In this document: positions 16,601 through 35,210 of the stretch, in pieces
Layout of the letters: every line of letters begins with the position of its first letter
Numbering within the stretch: the stretch's first letter is position 1
DNA from: Ascaris suum
Taxonomy: Eukaryota > Nematoda > Chromadorea > Rhabditida > Ascarididae
Assembly (NCBI GenBank): GCA_013433145.1
Contig: CM024178.1
Coordinates: 8,851,260-8,915,259, forward strand
Reading direction: 5' to 3'
DNA length: 64,000 nt
Position numbers and translations under genes: made by a program
The notes under the pieces: generated by a model
What the model saw: only the letters and a program-made list of their open reading frames with translations
What the model was told of the DNA's origin: nothing
Database searches by the model: none

Positions 16601-18702
16601 ACATTTGGATCTACTTTGATCTACCTTCGCGTTTTCATCTATTCTGATACTTCTGTCCACTTTCGGATTGTGAAGTACTTTCATCTAACTTCAGATTTTG
16701 ATCTACCATCAGTTTTTCATCTACTTTGATCTACCTTCACATTTTGATCTACCTTGTAGCTTTGGTCTACGTCCATACATTCATCTACCTTCACATGCTG
16801 ATCTACTTTCATCTACCCTCACATTTTGATCTGCCTTCATTTACACTTCACATTTTGACTTACTGTGACATTTTGGTCTACGTTAAAATTTTGATCTACT
16901 TTGATCTAGTTTCATATTTTGATCTACCTCTCATTCTGATCTACATAGATCCACGTCCACATTTGATCACGACGATGCTTTCATCTGCCATCATATTTTG
17001 ATCTGTTTTGATACCTTGATCGATCTTCACATTTTGATCTACTTTGATTCACGTGCATATTTTGATTTACCTTAGATTTGGTCTATTTTAAAATACTTAC
17101 ATATCTTGATCTGGCTTTATGTTTGATCTACGTTCATATTTTGATCTCCTTCACATGTTGATCTACTCTCGTACATTGATCTACGTTCAGATTCTGATCT
17201 ACTTTGATCTAGCTTCGTGTTTTGATCTACCTTGATGCTTTGATCTACCTTCATATATTGGTCACCTACACATGCTGATCTTCTTTGATCTACCTTCACA
17301 TTTTGATCAGCCTTCACATTTTGATCTTCCCTTAGATTTGGTCTACTCTGATCTACGTTCATGTTGTGATCTGCTTTGATAGCTTCATCTGCATTCGTGT
17401 TTTTTTCTACGGTGATACTTTGATCTACCTCCACATTTTGATCTACTTTCATACACCTTAACATTTTGACCTGCTTTTATACTTCGATCTACCTATATAC
17501 TTTGATCTATCTTCATGTTTTCGTCTACCTTCACATTTTTGCATTACCTGCGCAGTCATGTGGCGCATGCTGTCGGTCACATACCAAGTGACGAAAAAAA
17601 TCTTGAATATGGAAATTTTTCCGGAGAATGTTGTGCCATTCGACGGGCCAGGCAAATCCTTCGGAACGATCCATAACGTGTGGGGGTCAGTTTTTTCCGT
17701 AATTTTTGGAAATAGCGTTGCGTGACTAAATGGAAGCAAATGTGAGAGAATCACAGAAACGACTTTACTCTCTTCCCATAGCACCAACTGCACGCGGAAG
17801 AAGGCAAAGGGTTCAAGGGGGAGGCAGCCCCCCTTGCGCATCAATTCTTCTTCGAATAATGTTAACGTTGTTATGAATGTTTAAAAGGTTACAGGAATCT
17901 ATTTAAACAGAAGGTCGTATGCTATTTTACCCTTTCGTTCACGTGATCGCGCCGAAGGCGCGAGTCTATTATCCATATTTTCGTCACCTCTCTTTCCGAG
18001 CGCCGAAGGCGCGAATTTGTTGTGTATTACTTGGCTTACTGTCTTTCTGTGACCTGGTGAGTGATGTGGTCTGTGAGAAAAGATGCGGGGGCGTGGCGCA
18101 GCGGCGCGTGCGTTATTGTACGCGTCGCTGAGTTCTCCTATGTCATATCTCAACCCCCGAAATTTTGATCGTTTTTTTTTTTGCAAAATACTTCGCGTAT
18201 GATGTGGAAAAGTGTGATGCGTGAACAAGTGTAACACGCGCTAGTCTAGATTATAAGAAAATCGATTAAAGAATCAGATATATTCATGTTTTCAAGGTTT
18301 GCCTTACAAAATTAATCTAAACTACAACACTTAAAGAAATGTTCAGAAGAGTTTCTTTGAAATATTCATATACTATGCTAATTTTTGTCGAATATTACTT
18401 TATCGATTTCTAATTTTGAAATATTTTATCATATTTTTGATACTCTTATACGGATTCAAATTCAATCGATAGTTTACACTTGTCTGCGGGCGTCGGATTT
18501 GAAGAAATGTTTGTCTGTATCTGTCTGATTTGTTGTCTGCTTTTAGGCTGATTAAAGATTAATTGCATTTACTAGTATTTATGATCCATAATGCTATGTT
18601 TTGCAGCTAACAGTTACGTCAATTGTTCCATCAGTACATCAATCGATATTGAAAGCGCCACAACTTGAGAAGCCAATACGATCCGTTGACGATATTGTGT
18701 AA
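13604..18702 (+). CDS. Small single-pass membrane protein, 127 aa, unknown function, 3 exons
   Basis: Exons are 13604-13722, 14643-14811 and 18607-18702. Introns are bounded by GTAAGT...TTTTTCAG and GTAATT...TTTTGCAG, and the phases (2, then 0) close exactly. The ATG at 13604 is the first after an in-frame TAA at 13592. An acceptor-like TTATTTGCAG 81 nt upstream could be a trans-splice site or the end of a 5' UTR intron. Residues 4-25 are a strong hydrophobic segment (IIIIVVVCCAMFLAWLV), so the protein is probably a signal-anchor membrane protein with a short N-terminus. The remaining hundred residues are polar and Ser-rich and end SVDDIV. I do not recognise the family, and the function is unknown. 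The coding call rests on good splice sites and open frames in three separate blocks. Intron 2 (3795 bp) is unusually long because it holds a composite repeat element. Confidence 0.7.
13905..14080. repeat. Degenerate tandem repeat in intron 1 of the membrane-protein gene
   Basis: Imperfect units around CGGTGATCTGATCAGTTTGA recur every 25-35 bp, with GATCTGATTAG, GATCTGATCAG and GATAATCTAAACAG variants. No coding potential was recognised. Confidence 0.55.
15209..17952. mobile_element. Composite repeat element inside intron 2, with two diverged flanking copies
   Basis: Two pairs of sequence recur in the same orientation on either side of a minisatellite core. Pair one is ACCCTTTCGTTC with flanks (15245-15262 and 17930-17952), preceded in both by ATACAGAAGATCG or AACAGAAGGTCG. 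Pair two is GTGGCGCATG with flanks (about 15455-15550 and 17540-17635), including TTTTTCCGGAAAATGTTG and TTTTTCCGGAGAATGTTG. On the minus strand the second pair translates to related peptides, FVTWQIADNMRHMVAHVMQK and FVTWYVTDSMRHMTAQVMQK. The left copy lies in the largest low-bias ORF of the window (15400-15900, 166 codons, minus strand), whose product I do not recognise. The region is more GC-rich than the rest of the intron. Seen: the duplicate blocks. Inferred: a mobile or formerly mobile repeat. Confidence 0.6.
15930..17540. repeat. 18-bp minisatellite with an internal inversion
   Basis: The left part (about 15930-16380, plus some up to 16570) consists of units near GATCAAAATGTGAAGGTA, often with a 9-10 bp half unit GATCAAAGTA. 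From about 16584 to 17540 the same unit is on the other strand (CTACCTTCACATTTTGATC). An 18-bp unit gives a hexapeptide repeat, so the minus strand at 17117-17464 is open and reads KVDQNV or KVDQSI over and over. This is a satellite, not a recognisable gene. Confidence 0.85.
17940..18245. other. GC-rich tail of the composite element with GCGCC/GGCGC hairpins
   Basis: Two short palindromes, GCGCCGAAGGCGCGA near 17949 and 18001, sit 52 bp apart. Near 18090 a GTGGCGCAGCGG motif looks like a pol III A box, but no B box follows. The stretch is far more GC-rich than its surroundings and ends before 18250, which marks it as inserted sequence. Its nature is unknown. Confidence 0.4.
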
Positions 18703-21700
18703 ATAATAATGGCCATAATTGGTCATATTCTATAATTACATTTACAATTTCATATTTTATGAAGTATTTCTCTAAGGATTTGAACAGGATTTTGGAGGAA
18801 TCATTTTTTTTATATTTTTGAATATATCTGCATATATTTCAGTCATTTCAAAAACCCACAGGATTGCCGTTAAATTCACAAATGAAAATATAAGTGTAGA
18901 TATTTTTGTAAGTCTTTTTTTTTGACTTTAGGTAATAAAAAATTTTTTGAATTTAAATTTTTCTTCCACATCGAAATTGTATTTTTCCTCCAATCCAGGG
19001 AAAATTTTTGAGGAGTATTATTTAATTCAAATGTTATAGTTTTGAAGAGATATAAAAACATATCGATCTTTAATATGTGTAATGTGACTGAATCGCACTG
19101 TTATATGGAGAGAGGATCATAATTATTATATGATGATGGAAATAATTGAAAACGAAATAAAAAATATTATTTAAAAAAAACTAAACGAAGATTGGTAGTA
19201 TCTTAATTTTAAGGTTCGAATCTGGATGCAAATCCGATTGACCGTCTCGATACTTTTTTCTATTTGAGTAAGGGGGTTGGCTGATAAAGAGTTATTACAG
19301 TAATCTCTTTGAATCAGGGTTTCCATACTTTATATTGTTGTTTATTTTCTCAGATTCTCAGATTGAATTTGGGTAGCCTCTCCGAAATTTTCTCATTTCT
19401 CAAAAAACAATGAAAACCGATTTTTTTTCAACATTCAAATTGAAACAGTAATTAATAGTCTTTTTTTCTGGAAGAAACGATGATGATAGTGTATCACTTC
19501 ACTCTTATAAATCCTTTCTCCAGAAATTTTGTGCATAATGTACATTTTTTTTGTGATTTGTCTTTATATTGACTTAGAAAACGAAATCAAATTTTATGTA
19601 TATATTGTATATTCAAATAGTCTTTGAAATATTTTTTAAAAAATATTTCATCATCTTTTACGAGAGAAATTTGGGTGTCATTTATATTTGCGTGATTAAA
19701 TGAAATTTCTTTTTCACCATTTTATTCTACCAATTCAAATTTTTTTGTTGATTATTTTTGCTATAAAAATGGAAAAAAATTTTTTTTCATCCCTTGATTT
19801 TTTTTTTGTATTCCACATTTCTAAACGCTCATTAATAATATTATTTTTTCGTAAATATTTTCACTCATTTTTAAGAACATTAAAAATAACTAATATTTTA
19901 GTCGGTTAGATTTGTACTTATTTTTTTTTCGCGCTCAATTTTCGTATTTTAAAAATGTGCAAATTAAATTATTTTTTTTTAATTAGTTTTTAATTAATTT
20001 TTTTTAAAGTTATTTTGGCGCTATATTTCTCATTATTTCAACAATTGGTAGAGATGGAGAAGCGGATCCAATAAGCAGAATGTTAACGAGACATATCCAT
20101 CTTCCTTTCGACTCCCGCACTCGAGTTCTTGGAATATTTCTCTCTTCAAAAACTCAAATTAGGTGAATATTTAGAAAATTCGTAATTTCTGAGACCTCAC
20201 CAAAACTTTCGCACTAATATCCCTAATTTCTCTTCTTCTTAAGAACTAAAAATTCGTGGAAAACAAAACAAGCAAAAACTGAGTCCATACTTCCCATCCC
20301 CCCATGCCTTTCTCACCTTCCGCTTCGTTTCTTAAAACAGTTTGTCTTTTCTTCTTTCAATAAAAATTTTTTTGTAAATAATACCCGTTTAATGAATTGA
20401 AAACTTTATTATATCAGTGACACCCGGCTGCAAATTATATTTTATATTAATTTGTATACTAACTTGCCTTTCTTCTGTATTTCGATGATCCTCAGGCAAT
20501 TTGTGTCGTTGATGTCGTTAATGTTTATTTATCGTCTCGATTACGCACATATTAAAATATTTTCATTCGATGTTTATTTGCTTATATCATCGAAATTGCA
20601 GAGTAATTACGGTAGCTACCGTATAATGGATTCATGCTTATGATCGCATAATGATCGAAAATTTTAAAAATCACTGAAATACTGTGGAGAAAACCCGACT
20701 AGATAATTCGCGAATATTTTTTAGCACTTCCAGTTGACTATATTCAATGAGAACATCCGATTTCTTGTCGAAAAAAATTTAATTTTTTTTTTTCAAATAA
20801 GAAACACGAGAAATTTTGCGATTAGAAAAGATTCCTCAAAGCCATAGTCTCCAACGATGTGAGTTAAGCATACGAGTTTAGCTCTAGTAAATGTTATGGG
20901 CATAGTTTAAGTGAATTAGAGAGCATCGTTAGAGTTTATTCGGAATTTCTTATGCAACGTATGCAAATTTTTCCAAATTATGTTTATTATGCAAATTTGT
21001 CTAATTTATGCAAATCTTTCGAACCTTTGCAATATTTTCCAATTTGCAAAAATTTTTTCAACTTATGCAACGTTTCTCCAATCTAAGCAACCTTTGGAAG
21101 TTTTCTTTCCGACTTATGTAGAACTTTTGCAATCTATGTTTATGCAATTTTTTTAAAATTATGCAACCGTCTTCAATTTATGCAACTTGTGCAATTGCAA
21201 TTTTCAACAATCCAAATAAGAAGATGTCATAATAATATTAAACGAATGATTAATTTTTCTCTACGTAATTATTTTGCAAGCACCAATATCAAGCAGGAAT
21301 GCTTTATTTCTTCAATAATTAATTCATTCAAATCCTTGGTTATTAGCTTTTTTTTTTCTAAAATTAATTTAAATTAATTTATTGATTTAATTCCCTCTTT
21401 ATTGATTTAATTCACTAATATTTTTTAAATTAATTCCCATCTCATTTATTGTATTTATTCATTTCAACTACGTTAATTGCAATTTAAAACACATCAATTA
21501 TTGAGGCAATTCTGTCGTATACGAATTCTCCGATGCGCATTCTTTTTTTTTTTCCGATCATCTCGCTATTATGCATTCTTCCTATTTTTCTATTATAGCA
21601 TTAAAAAAACTTCAATTAAATCCGAAAAAAAAACGTTAATTGTATCAAAAAAAACGAATATATCAAAAAAAACTAATTAATTATATCAAAAAAAATTTTT

Positions 21701-23930
21701 TTAATTGCTCAAAAAAAAAACGTTGATTGTGGTCGCATTTATGGATGACAGAAAAATATTTTCGCTCTATGCGACGTTTGTGGTACTCTAACGGGTATAG
21801 CATACGAACAACTCTATCTATACAAATAAAAAGGGCAATAAATTAATTAACGACCATAATTGAATTGATGTGTAGATTTTTATGAATATAATGAATGCGC
21901 ATCAAAAATCGAATTGCTCATTTATTCGAGTGCATTTCGAATTATTTGTATAAAACACCGAAATAATGGAGTGAAAACAAATTTTCCTTTCCTAATAAAC
22001 AAATATTATCTATTTATGTGGCAAATTTTCCATCTTTTTTTTTTTGATGGAGTAGAGAGGAGGAAAAATTTCGAAGAAATGAGAGGAGTTTTCGATCGAT
22101 TTAAAATTCCCTAGTAATTCTACTATCATACGATGGAATAATTTAATTAGAACAGAAATCAATGAAATAAATTTTTAATGCTCAATAAAAATTGAAAAAT
22201 ATTCGAATAAAATAATTTCCTCTCTCATAAATGATTAACGATTTTTTTTTCTCGAAATTCACAAAAAAATTTTTTTCATTTAAAAGATTTTCAAAAATCG
22301 ACTAATAAAGAAAATTTCATTGATTGAAAAAAAAACTATTCAAGTTTATTGTGGTTTTCGTTGAATTAATTGCTACGATAAGTTAAAGACAGCAACATTT
22401 GCTGTTCTTTTTTTTCTTTCTTGTAAAAAAAAAAAACTATGTTTCGTAGTTGTGCGAATACTAACGATTTGTTGTTCGTTTTTTTTTTTGCAGTTGTTAA
22501 TTCTAATCGAAGATGTACCAAAAATATCGAAAGATATAACTTTCAATTAATGTCTTAAATACTAAATAATAAATTTAAATAATTGAGATTTTCTAATCAA
22601 TAATTCATATCATTGATAGCGCTATCAGTTGTATGATGGATGTTTTACAACTCGTTGAGTTGACATTCTTTAATCAATTAGTGAAAAATTATTCCTTGAT
22701 ATCCCGAAAATAAATAAGAAATCAAATCGAAATTCTTTTAATCTATTTTTCAAATTCTTTAAATATTATTGAATTTAATGGATTTTTTTAAAAAATTCTA
22801 AAGAATTAAGAGGACATAACCGGAAATAGCTAATATCTCATCAAATCTATAATCCATTGAATGGATCGAGGCTAAGTTTTCTCTGAGCGTCTAATTTGAT
22901 TGTCTTTTTTTTTTGGAGATCTCGGAAGAAGTCGGAAAATTTGAGAGTTTTTTTTAACAGTAGAAAGAAAAAGAAAAATAAAACGATATATCAAAAGTGA
23001 GATAAAATTGAATATGCGCTGTTGCAATAGTTTATTCACCTGTTTATGCACTTCCAATATGTGGCAGACAATTGCCAACAAATGTCGACAAACAATTGAC
23101 AACACCATTGAAAATCATTGCACACTTTTATTTTTATATTATTGCAAATTTCAAACGTTCTTAACGAAAGAAACTCAAATCAGAAATTATTTTATTGATA
23201 AGATTTTAGATTATACGAAATGATTTATTATTATTCGTTTTTATCGAAATAGGCATCGTTTGATGTGCTATTTATCAATTTTTTTTTTACGTAGGAAAAT
23301 CATTTTACACTTTTTATCTATACAGAAATTTTTCAGCTATAATTTAAATTTTTTTTTCAATATTTAAATTTTTTTTTCTAATCCAGATTTTCGAAATTTA
23401 AACGTTTCTATGGAGGAAAATTCGCACTTCATTTCTTTTTTTTTTAATATTTCGTAAAGCTATTTAATTTTTTTTCCTTAGATATTAGAGAATACTCGCA
23501 AATGTTGTCAATAATCTTCTCGTTCATAGTAACATAGTGATATATAAGCCGATCAATTGAAAAGTGCAAAACGGTTTCTGCAGTTCGCAGCAACGAGCGC
23601 AGCTAATCGTCCGTTAGCAATCACACATTCCTCATATTTTAGCATTTTGATAGAGAACTATATTAAGAAGTTGAGAACATTTTCACTTCTAGTCGGACTT
23701 TAAATTGTTTGCTAAGATCGAGAGTAATGTGTGACATACGGACCCAACGCTCGTTAACTGACCGCTGAAACGATACAGGTGTATCGGTTTTGGGGAATGT
23801 TGTTGTCAGAACCGGAACTTGGTAGCATGACCTCCGACAGGGTGACCTTTAAGATTTTCGACAAGGTACGCTCAGATGAGGCACGCAACCATATCGATTA
23901 AACAACAAGCATTCTTACATATATATTTGA
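18703..23930. other. Intergenic AT-rich stretch between convergent genes
   Basis: No gene is supported. It contains many poly-T runs, a degenerate TATGCAA repeat (20950-21195), and a GC-richer block from about 23560 to 23910. In that block one plus-strand frame is open from an acceptor-like GATACAG to AAG|GTACGC (23780-23868, includes FWGMLLSEPELGSM). The minus strand of the same block is also open, so the coding strand, if any, cannot be decided. Confidence 0.5.
20950..21195. repeat. Degenerate TATGCAA-rich repeat
   Basis: The motif TATGCAA followed by about 15-20 bases of T-rich sequence (TTTTTCCAATT type) recurs about ten times with variable spacing. Decay is strong, and no coding function is seen. 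Confidence 0.55.
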
Positions 23931-24071
23931 TTATAATGATATGAGATTAACCGCACTCGTAATTACTTCTCGATTGCCGAGGGCGATTTTATTACCCGCA
24001 ATGCGACTGGTCCCTTTAAGCACAGAAAAGGATTCCTGTTGTTTATGCTCTTCCTTGTCTCCTTCTGAATC
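23931..24071 (-). CDS. Possible terminal exon, 46 codons, unassigned
   Basis: On the minus strand an acceptor-like TCATTATAG is followed by 46 open codons and TAA. The frame enters in phase 0. It reads with charged and then mixed sequence (includes EEHKQQESFSVLKGTSRIAG) and is more GC-rich than its flanks. It lies just downstream of the neurensin-type gene on the same strand, so it could be an alternative last exon. However, of that gene's donors only exon 3 is in phase 0, and the normal last exon is phase 2. It may instead be 3' UTR: an AATAAA on the minus strand falls inside it (23987-23992). Confidence 0.3.
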   Translation of the reverse strand, partial: DSEGDKEEHKQQESFSVLKGTSRIAGNKIALGNREVITSAVNLISL

Positions 24072-24365
24072 CTATAATGATTTCTCCCTCCTTCCTCCCT
24101 CCCCCCCCCCCCCTTCTCGGAAGTCACATTTTTTTGAACGACAAAAAATTATTTTAATTTTCCCTCCCCCAAATAGATGAGAGTATTTTCAGGTCTTTGA
24201 TCAAAGACCGTCGTTCTTATTAGTAAATATAAAACACTGCAACATTAGGGATATATAAGACCAGTGCGTAATTTTTTGTTATACTTTAAAAGATATCTCC
24301 TCGAAAAAAATTGCCATATATTAAATGCCCTCGGCATTCTCAGCGGAAGTGGTTTACGGTGACCA

Positions 24366-30739
<6,374 letters not shown>

Positions 30740-32599
30740 AATTGTGAGCCGACTATGTGTACGCGGCCTTCGTACAACAAACGACTGCAATTTTGCTTTT
30801 TATAATATATACTAAATTAGTGCATAAATATAGAATATACGTGTCTAATCGAATAAACGTAATCGTTCGAATGAATGAAAGTAACGAATTGGAAATGCAT
30901 AAATGAAATATGAAACAAATAAACGATAATAAAATTACCTCGACAAACGATTACATCGACTTTTTTTTTTCAAATAATATGGAAATATTATTTTGAAATG
31001 CAAAAATATAAGAGAAAAAAAAGTAAATAAAAATAGTGAAAATTTATGGAAGAATATAAATCTCAATTTTATGCAAATAAGAATTGAAGCGATTAGAAAA
31101 TTTGATAAAGTTAACTAAGTGAATCTCAATTATATAATCTATAAAAATGCTATTTATCAATATTATTCGCATTTTTCAATTTAATTTATGAGTTCATAAA
31201 ATAATTGATTTAATTAATTCATGAAAAAAGATAAATAAATATTTTTTAAAATAAATTTTTATCTTTTTTTCTCTCTTTTATAAATATTTTATAAATTTAA
31301 TAATATTTTTCAAGAAATATTTTTGAAAAAAAAAGATATATTCATTAATTGGAGAAAAAAAAACGATTTGATAAATTTTCATTGAAATCGATAAATAAAA
31401 CTAAAAATCTAACATATTTATTGAAAATGCAAAAAATTTTTTTTGCAGGAAAAACATTTGATTTAATTAAATTTGCATGTTGCAAATCGTAAAATGCATT
31501 TAAATTTGATTAATTTACGTGCAATAATGTAAAGAATTTATTCTTCATTAATAATTTTTGCATTTAATAGTCATATAAATTGCACCACTATCGAGCGAAA
31601 TAATAAATCCTAAAGCTATTTATTTCATTTAGATGATTCAAATTACGCTATAATTTATTTACATTTATTAAATTCAAGAGGCATTTTTGAGTTTTTTTTT
31701 TTTTATGGAATACAGTTGGCATTTGAATTGACTGCAATATATATTTCGAGCCTAATTGCAAAACATTTGTTTTTTTTTTTTTGCAAAAAAATCTATGCAA
31801 TAAATCGTTGCATTGCCATCATATATATGAGAAAAATAGATTTTTAATTAAAAAATGCTCTAAGTATTGTTTATTTTATTATTTTTTAAGCATTAAAAAA
31901 TTACGATAACTTAATCAACGATAATTTAAAAATTTGATTTATTCAGTGATAATTTATTTGGTTATAATTTTTAGATATTCGATAAAGCGTTGAAGAATAA
32001 AATAAAAAAATTATTGAAATTTTTTAAAAAAAAATTCCAAAATTTAAAAAAAAATTTTCTTTTTGCCATTTTATGTGAAAAAAAAATAATAAAATTTATA
32101 AAATATACATAAAATCTCAATCGATTCATTTTATTCATATATTTACTTAATATTTATTTAATCGAAGAGAGTAATCTGAGATGGATATTGGGGTGGAAAT
32201 TCATCTATTCTTCCAACTCTAAATGGGTGGATAGCAATCGTTTTCACGGCTTTTTTTTTCTCTGTCTTTCTCTTTCTCTCTCTCTCGCCCCCACTTTCTC
32301 CTTCTCAACGTCATCAATATTCAAATAATAAATTCATGAAATGTAAATCAAGAATTGGTTTAAAAAAAAATTTTTTTTTCCTTCATAAATAATTTATTTC
32401 CTCACCTATCATTGAGATTATTTGTTTTCGTTGATGAAAATTTGAATAAATAATTATTCTCTGTAATTTATTCGCATTAAAATATCAAAAAAACAAAATA
32501 AAGAATCATAAACGAATAGTCTAATATTAATAGAAATGTAATTAATACCGCCGATATCATATTTCAATTGAATAGAATGGAATTTTATCGTTTCTCAAA

Positions 32600-32635
32600 T
32601 TTCAAAGAGAAGGAGCTAGCTCCTTCTCTTTGAAA
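32600..32635. repeat. Perfect 36-bp palindrome without spacer
   Basis: The half site TTTCAAAGAGAAGGAGCT is followed at once by its exact reverse complement, centred on GAGCTAGCTC. There is no loop. Arms this long and perfect are rarely kept by chance, and such sequences tend to be unstable. Confidence 0.85.
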
Positions 32636-33535
32636 AAAAAAAAATGGTCGTCTATTTTTCTTTTTTTTTTTTTCGAATTTTCGAAAAGAAAGTACTCTAT
32701 CTTATTTATATTTTTGAGGGATGTTATATTTTATAAAAATTATGGTACTTCTATAATGCTTTCCAAATTTTTTTTTTTTTGCACGAATTATGAAGCAAAA
32801 AATATAGAATATCGACGAAAAGCATTAAAATACACTCATTTCGAGGTGGGCAAAATTCGACCATTTATCACTACAAACCTCTTTAAACTAGGCTCATTTA
32901 TATATCGGCATATTTTAGACGAAGGAAATAAAATAATTGCTAGGTATATTTGAGTAATATCGAACAGGTTGGATTATTTTGATATAAAACAGAAAAAAAA
33001 AGAAGTGTTGGAAAAAAAAGAGAGAGAAAAAATTAAAGAAGAAAATCGGCAATATGATGAATAAAGATTGAAAAATTTGCATATTACACATGAATAGTGC
33101 AAAAATAATTCCATTCATTTGGCAATATTTCACATCATCCCACTATTAAATATCCTCAAATATGGATAACTGAATGCATTGAGAAGGAATAGAAAAGCAC
33201 CATGAAATGTATACAACGTTACATTATTGAATGCTAAACGAAGCATATATTGATGCCTTATTTGTGACGGTAGAATGGAAAATGGTTATGCAAATATGCA
33301 AGCGCAAATTCCATATCAATATCATTCAACGAAAGTGCAAAGTACGATGAGAGGGGATAGGGGGGGGGGGGTGGGGGATGGATTGGGGAAGATATCAAGC
33401 AAATGCTTTTTTTGGTGAATTTGTTTTTGGAATTATAGTGGAGTAGACTTCATAAAGATACTTCGCATAAGTTTATAGCAATATTAACATACTCTCATAT
33501 ATGGACATATATTAACACTCACAAGTATATTACAT

Positions 33536-33594
<59 letters not shown>

Positions 33595-33640
33595 TTATTT
33601 ATTTATCTACTTACTCATCTATCTATCTATTTATTACTTA
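33536..33640. repeat. (TTTA)n microsatellite
   Basis: Thirteen or more perfect TTTA units, then degenerate TATC/TTAC variants. Confidence 0.95.
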
Positions 33641-34924
33641 TTTATGCATTTATATTTATATTTACACATTTACATTCATATATTTATATATATCTCAAAA
33701 TCCACATATGAAATTACAATGAGACCTTTCAAAAGAACTGTGTTTCTGTGGTAGAGTTATTTTGCAGTAAAAACTGAACTATGTTTCTGAAGTGAATGTA
33801 CGGAAATGTGAATTGATTAGCACAATAATGACATCATTTGAAAACCATTACAACACTTGAAATAAATAAATTTCTATTATTAAGGACTTGATTTTTTTTT
33901 AATGAATGAAAAAACAATTGCATGAATTTATTAATAAAAATTTTTGAAAATATAATATTCAAATTTTATCTCACTAATTAAGGCGACTTATAAAGAAAGA
34001 TAAAAGCTGCTGAAATTTATATTATTCAAATTTCATCTAAATTTACCCATAATACTTAATTCTATGTTTAGTTTCCCACTCTTAACACTCTCTAGATTTT
34101 ATCACTCACTTATCACTTATCACTCTAGATCTTATCATAATTTCATAGGATCATTTTCAAGTAACTTTGATCTATAACCGATCAATAAAGTTCCATTAAT
34201 TAAGTAATAAAGCATATTGATAATCGTATGAACAGTCTACTAGATTAAAAAAAAAACTCTATTAAGGAAGTGAACGTATCAAATAAAATGTGGAATAATT
34301 TTTAAAATATAAATAAAAACTATAAGCGCGAAAATTTACATATTTAAATATGTAAATTCAAATTTAATTATTTGAATAATGCTATACGATTAAATGGGCA
34401 AATTGCTTGCCTGCCTGTTTAACCAGGCTTAAGTTTCATTTTTAGGTGTAAGGTTGTATAAGGTTTTTAGGTAAAGATGTGTTTTAATTGAAGATGCGAT
34501 TGTTACATTCATAATATATATGAACGTACGCATAACTATGTAAATGAAATAGAGTGAGCATAGAGGAAAACTTGAACTACAGCATCGATGAAAAAATGAT
34601 CTCTCAATGAACCAAAAAAAAAAAAAAAAATTAAAATTTACAAGTTCAATAAGTTAAGTTCAATTTTTCGATAAGTTCAAGTTTTTGTTGGCAAATGAAA
34701 CATTCAAGTTTTTTTTTTCTGCCTTAACATATGAACAGCCTATGTGACCTCAAGTTCAATCTGAACTAGTATTTCGTAATAATTGCTAAACGAACAATAA
34801 TTATTATTGTTATATTTATATTTAAATCAATTTTGCACGTAATACTACACTAAAATAACGAAGTTCGATAGCAAAAAAAAAAACGGAAGGAGTGCGCTTG
34901 AAGTCAACGAGAAGATTTTTGGAA

Positions 34925-35210
34925 GTATCCGATGGGCTTGGAGGACAACGCAATAGACATACACAAACGAAGCACTGAAAGCATTGCAATAATGAGGCCG
35001 CACGCGCGCGATGCCTATGCTCCGTCGTCGACGACATCGACCTCGACGTCGGTCGTCGTCGTTGTCGTCGTTCACTTCAAAAGGTTAGCTACATCCACAC
35101 GCCGCTCAATAATGATGACATCAGATGACGTCATCAACGCAAATAGGAGCGATTCTGAAGGCAAAACGAAACGACGACGTTGTCGAATCGACTCGTGCGT
35201 TTGAAGTAAG
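34925..35210. promoter_or_regulatory. GC-rich block with CRE and GTCGTC repeat; possible promoter or enhancer
   Basis: About half G+C against a background near 30%. It contains a GTCGTC/GACGTC simple run (35025-35070), a perfect TGACGTCA at 35126-35133 within GATGACGTCATC, and a nearby half site GATGACATCA. It lies upstream of the divergent minus-strand neurensin-type gene. A 90-codon plus-strand ORF spans it, but the encoded Thr/Ser/Val run comes from the simple repeat. A regulatory role is inferred from composition and the CRE only. Confidence 0.3.

Noticed and set aside
17117..17464. 115-codon minus ORF of KVDQN repeats
   Set aside because: It is produced by an 18-bp minisatellite inside an intron and has no start or splice context.
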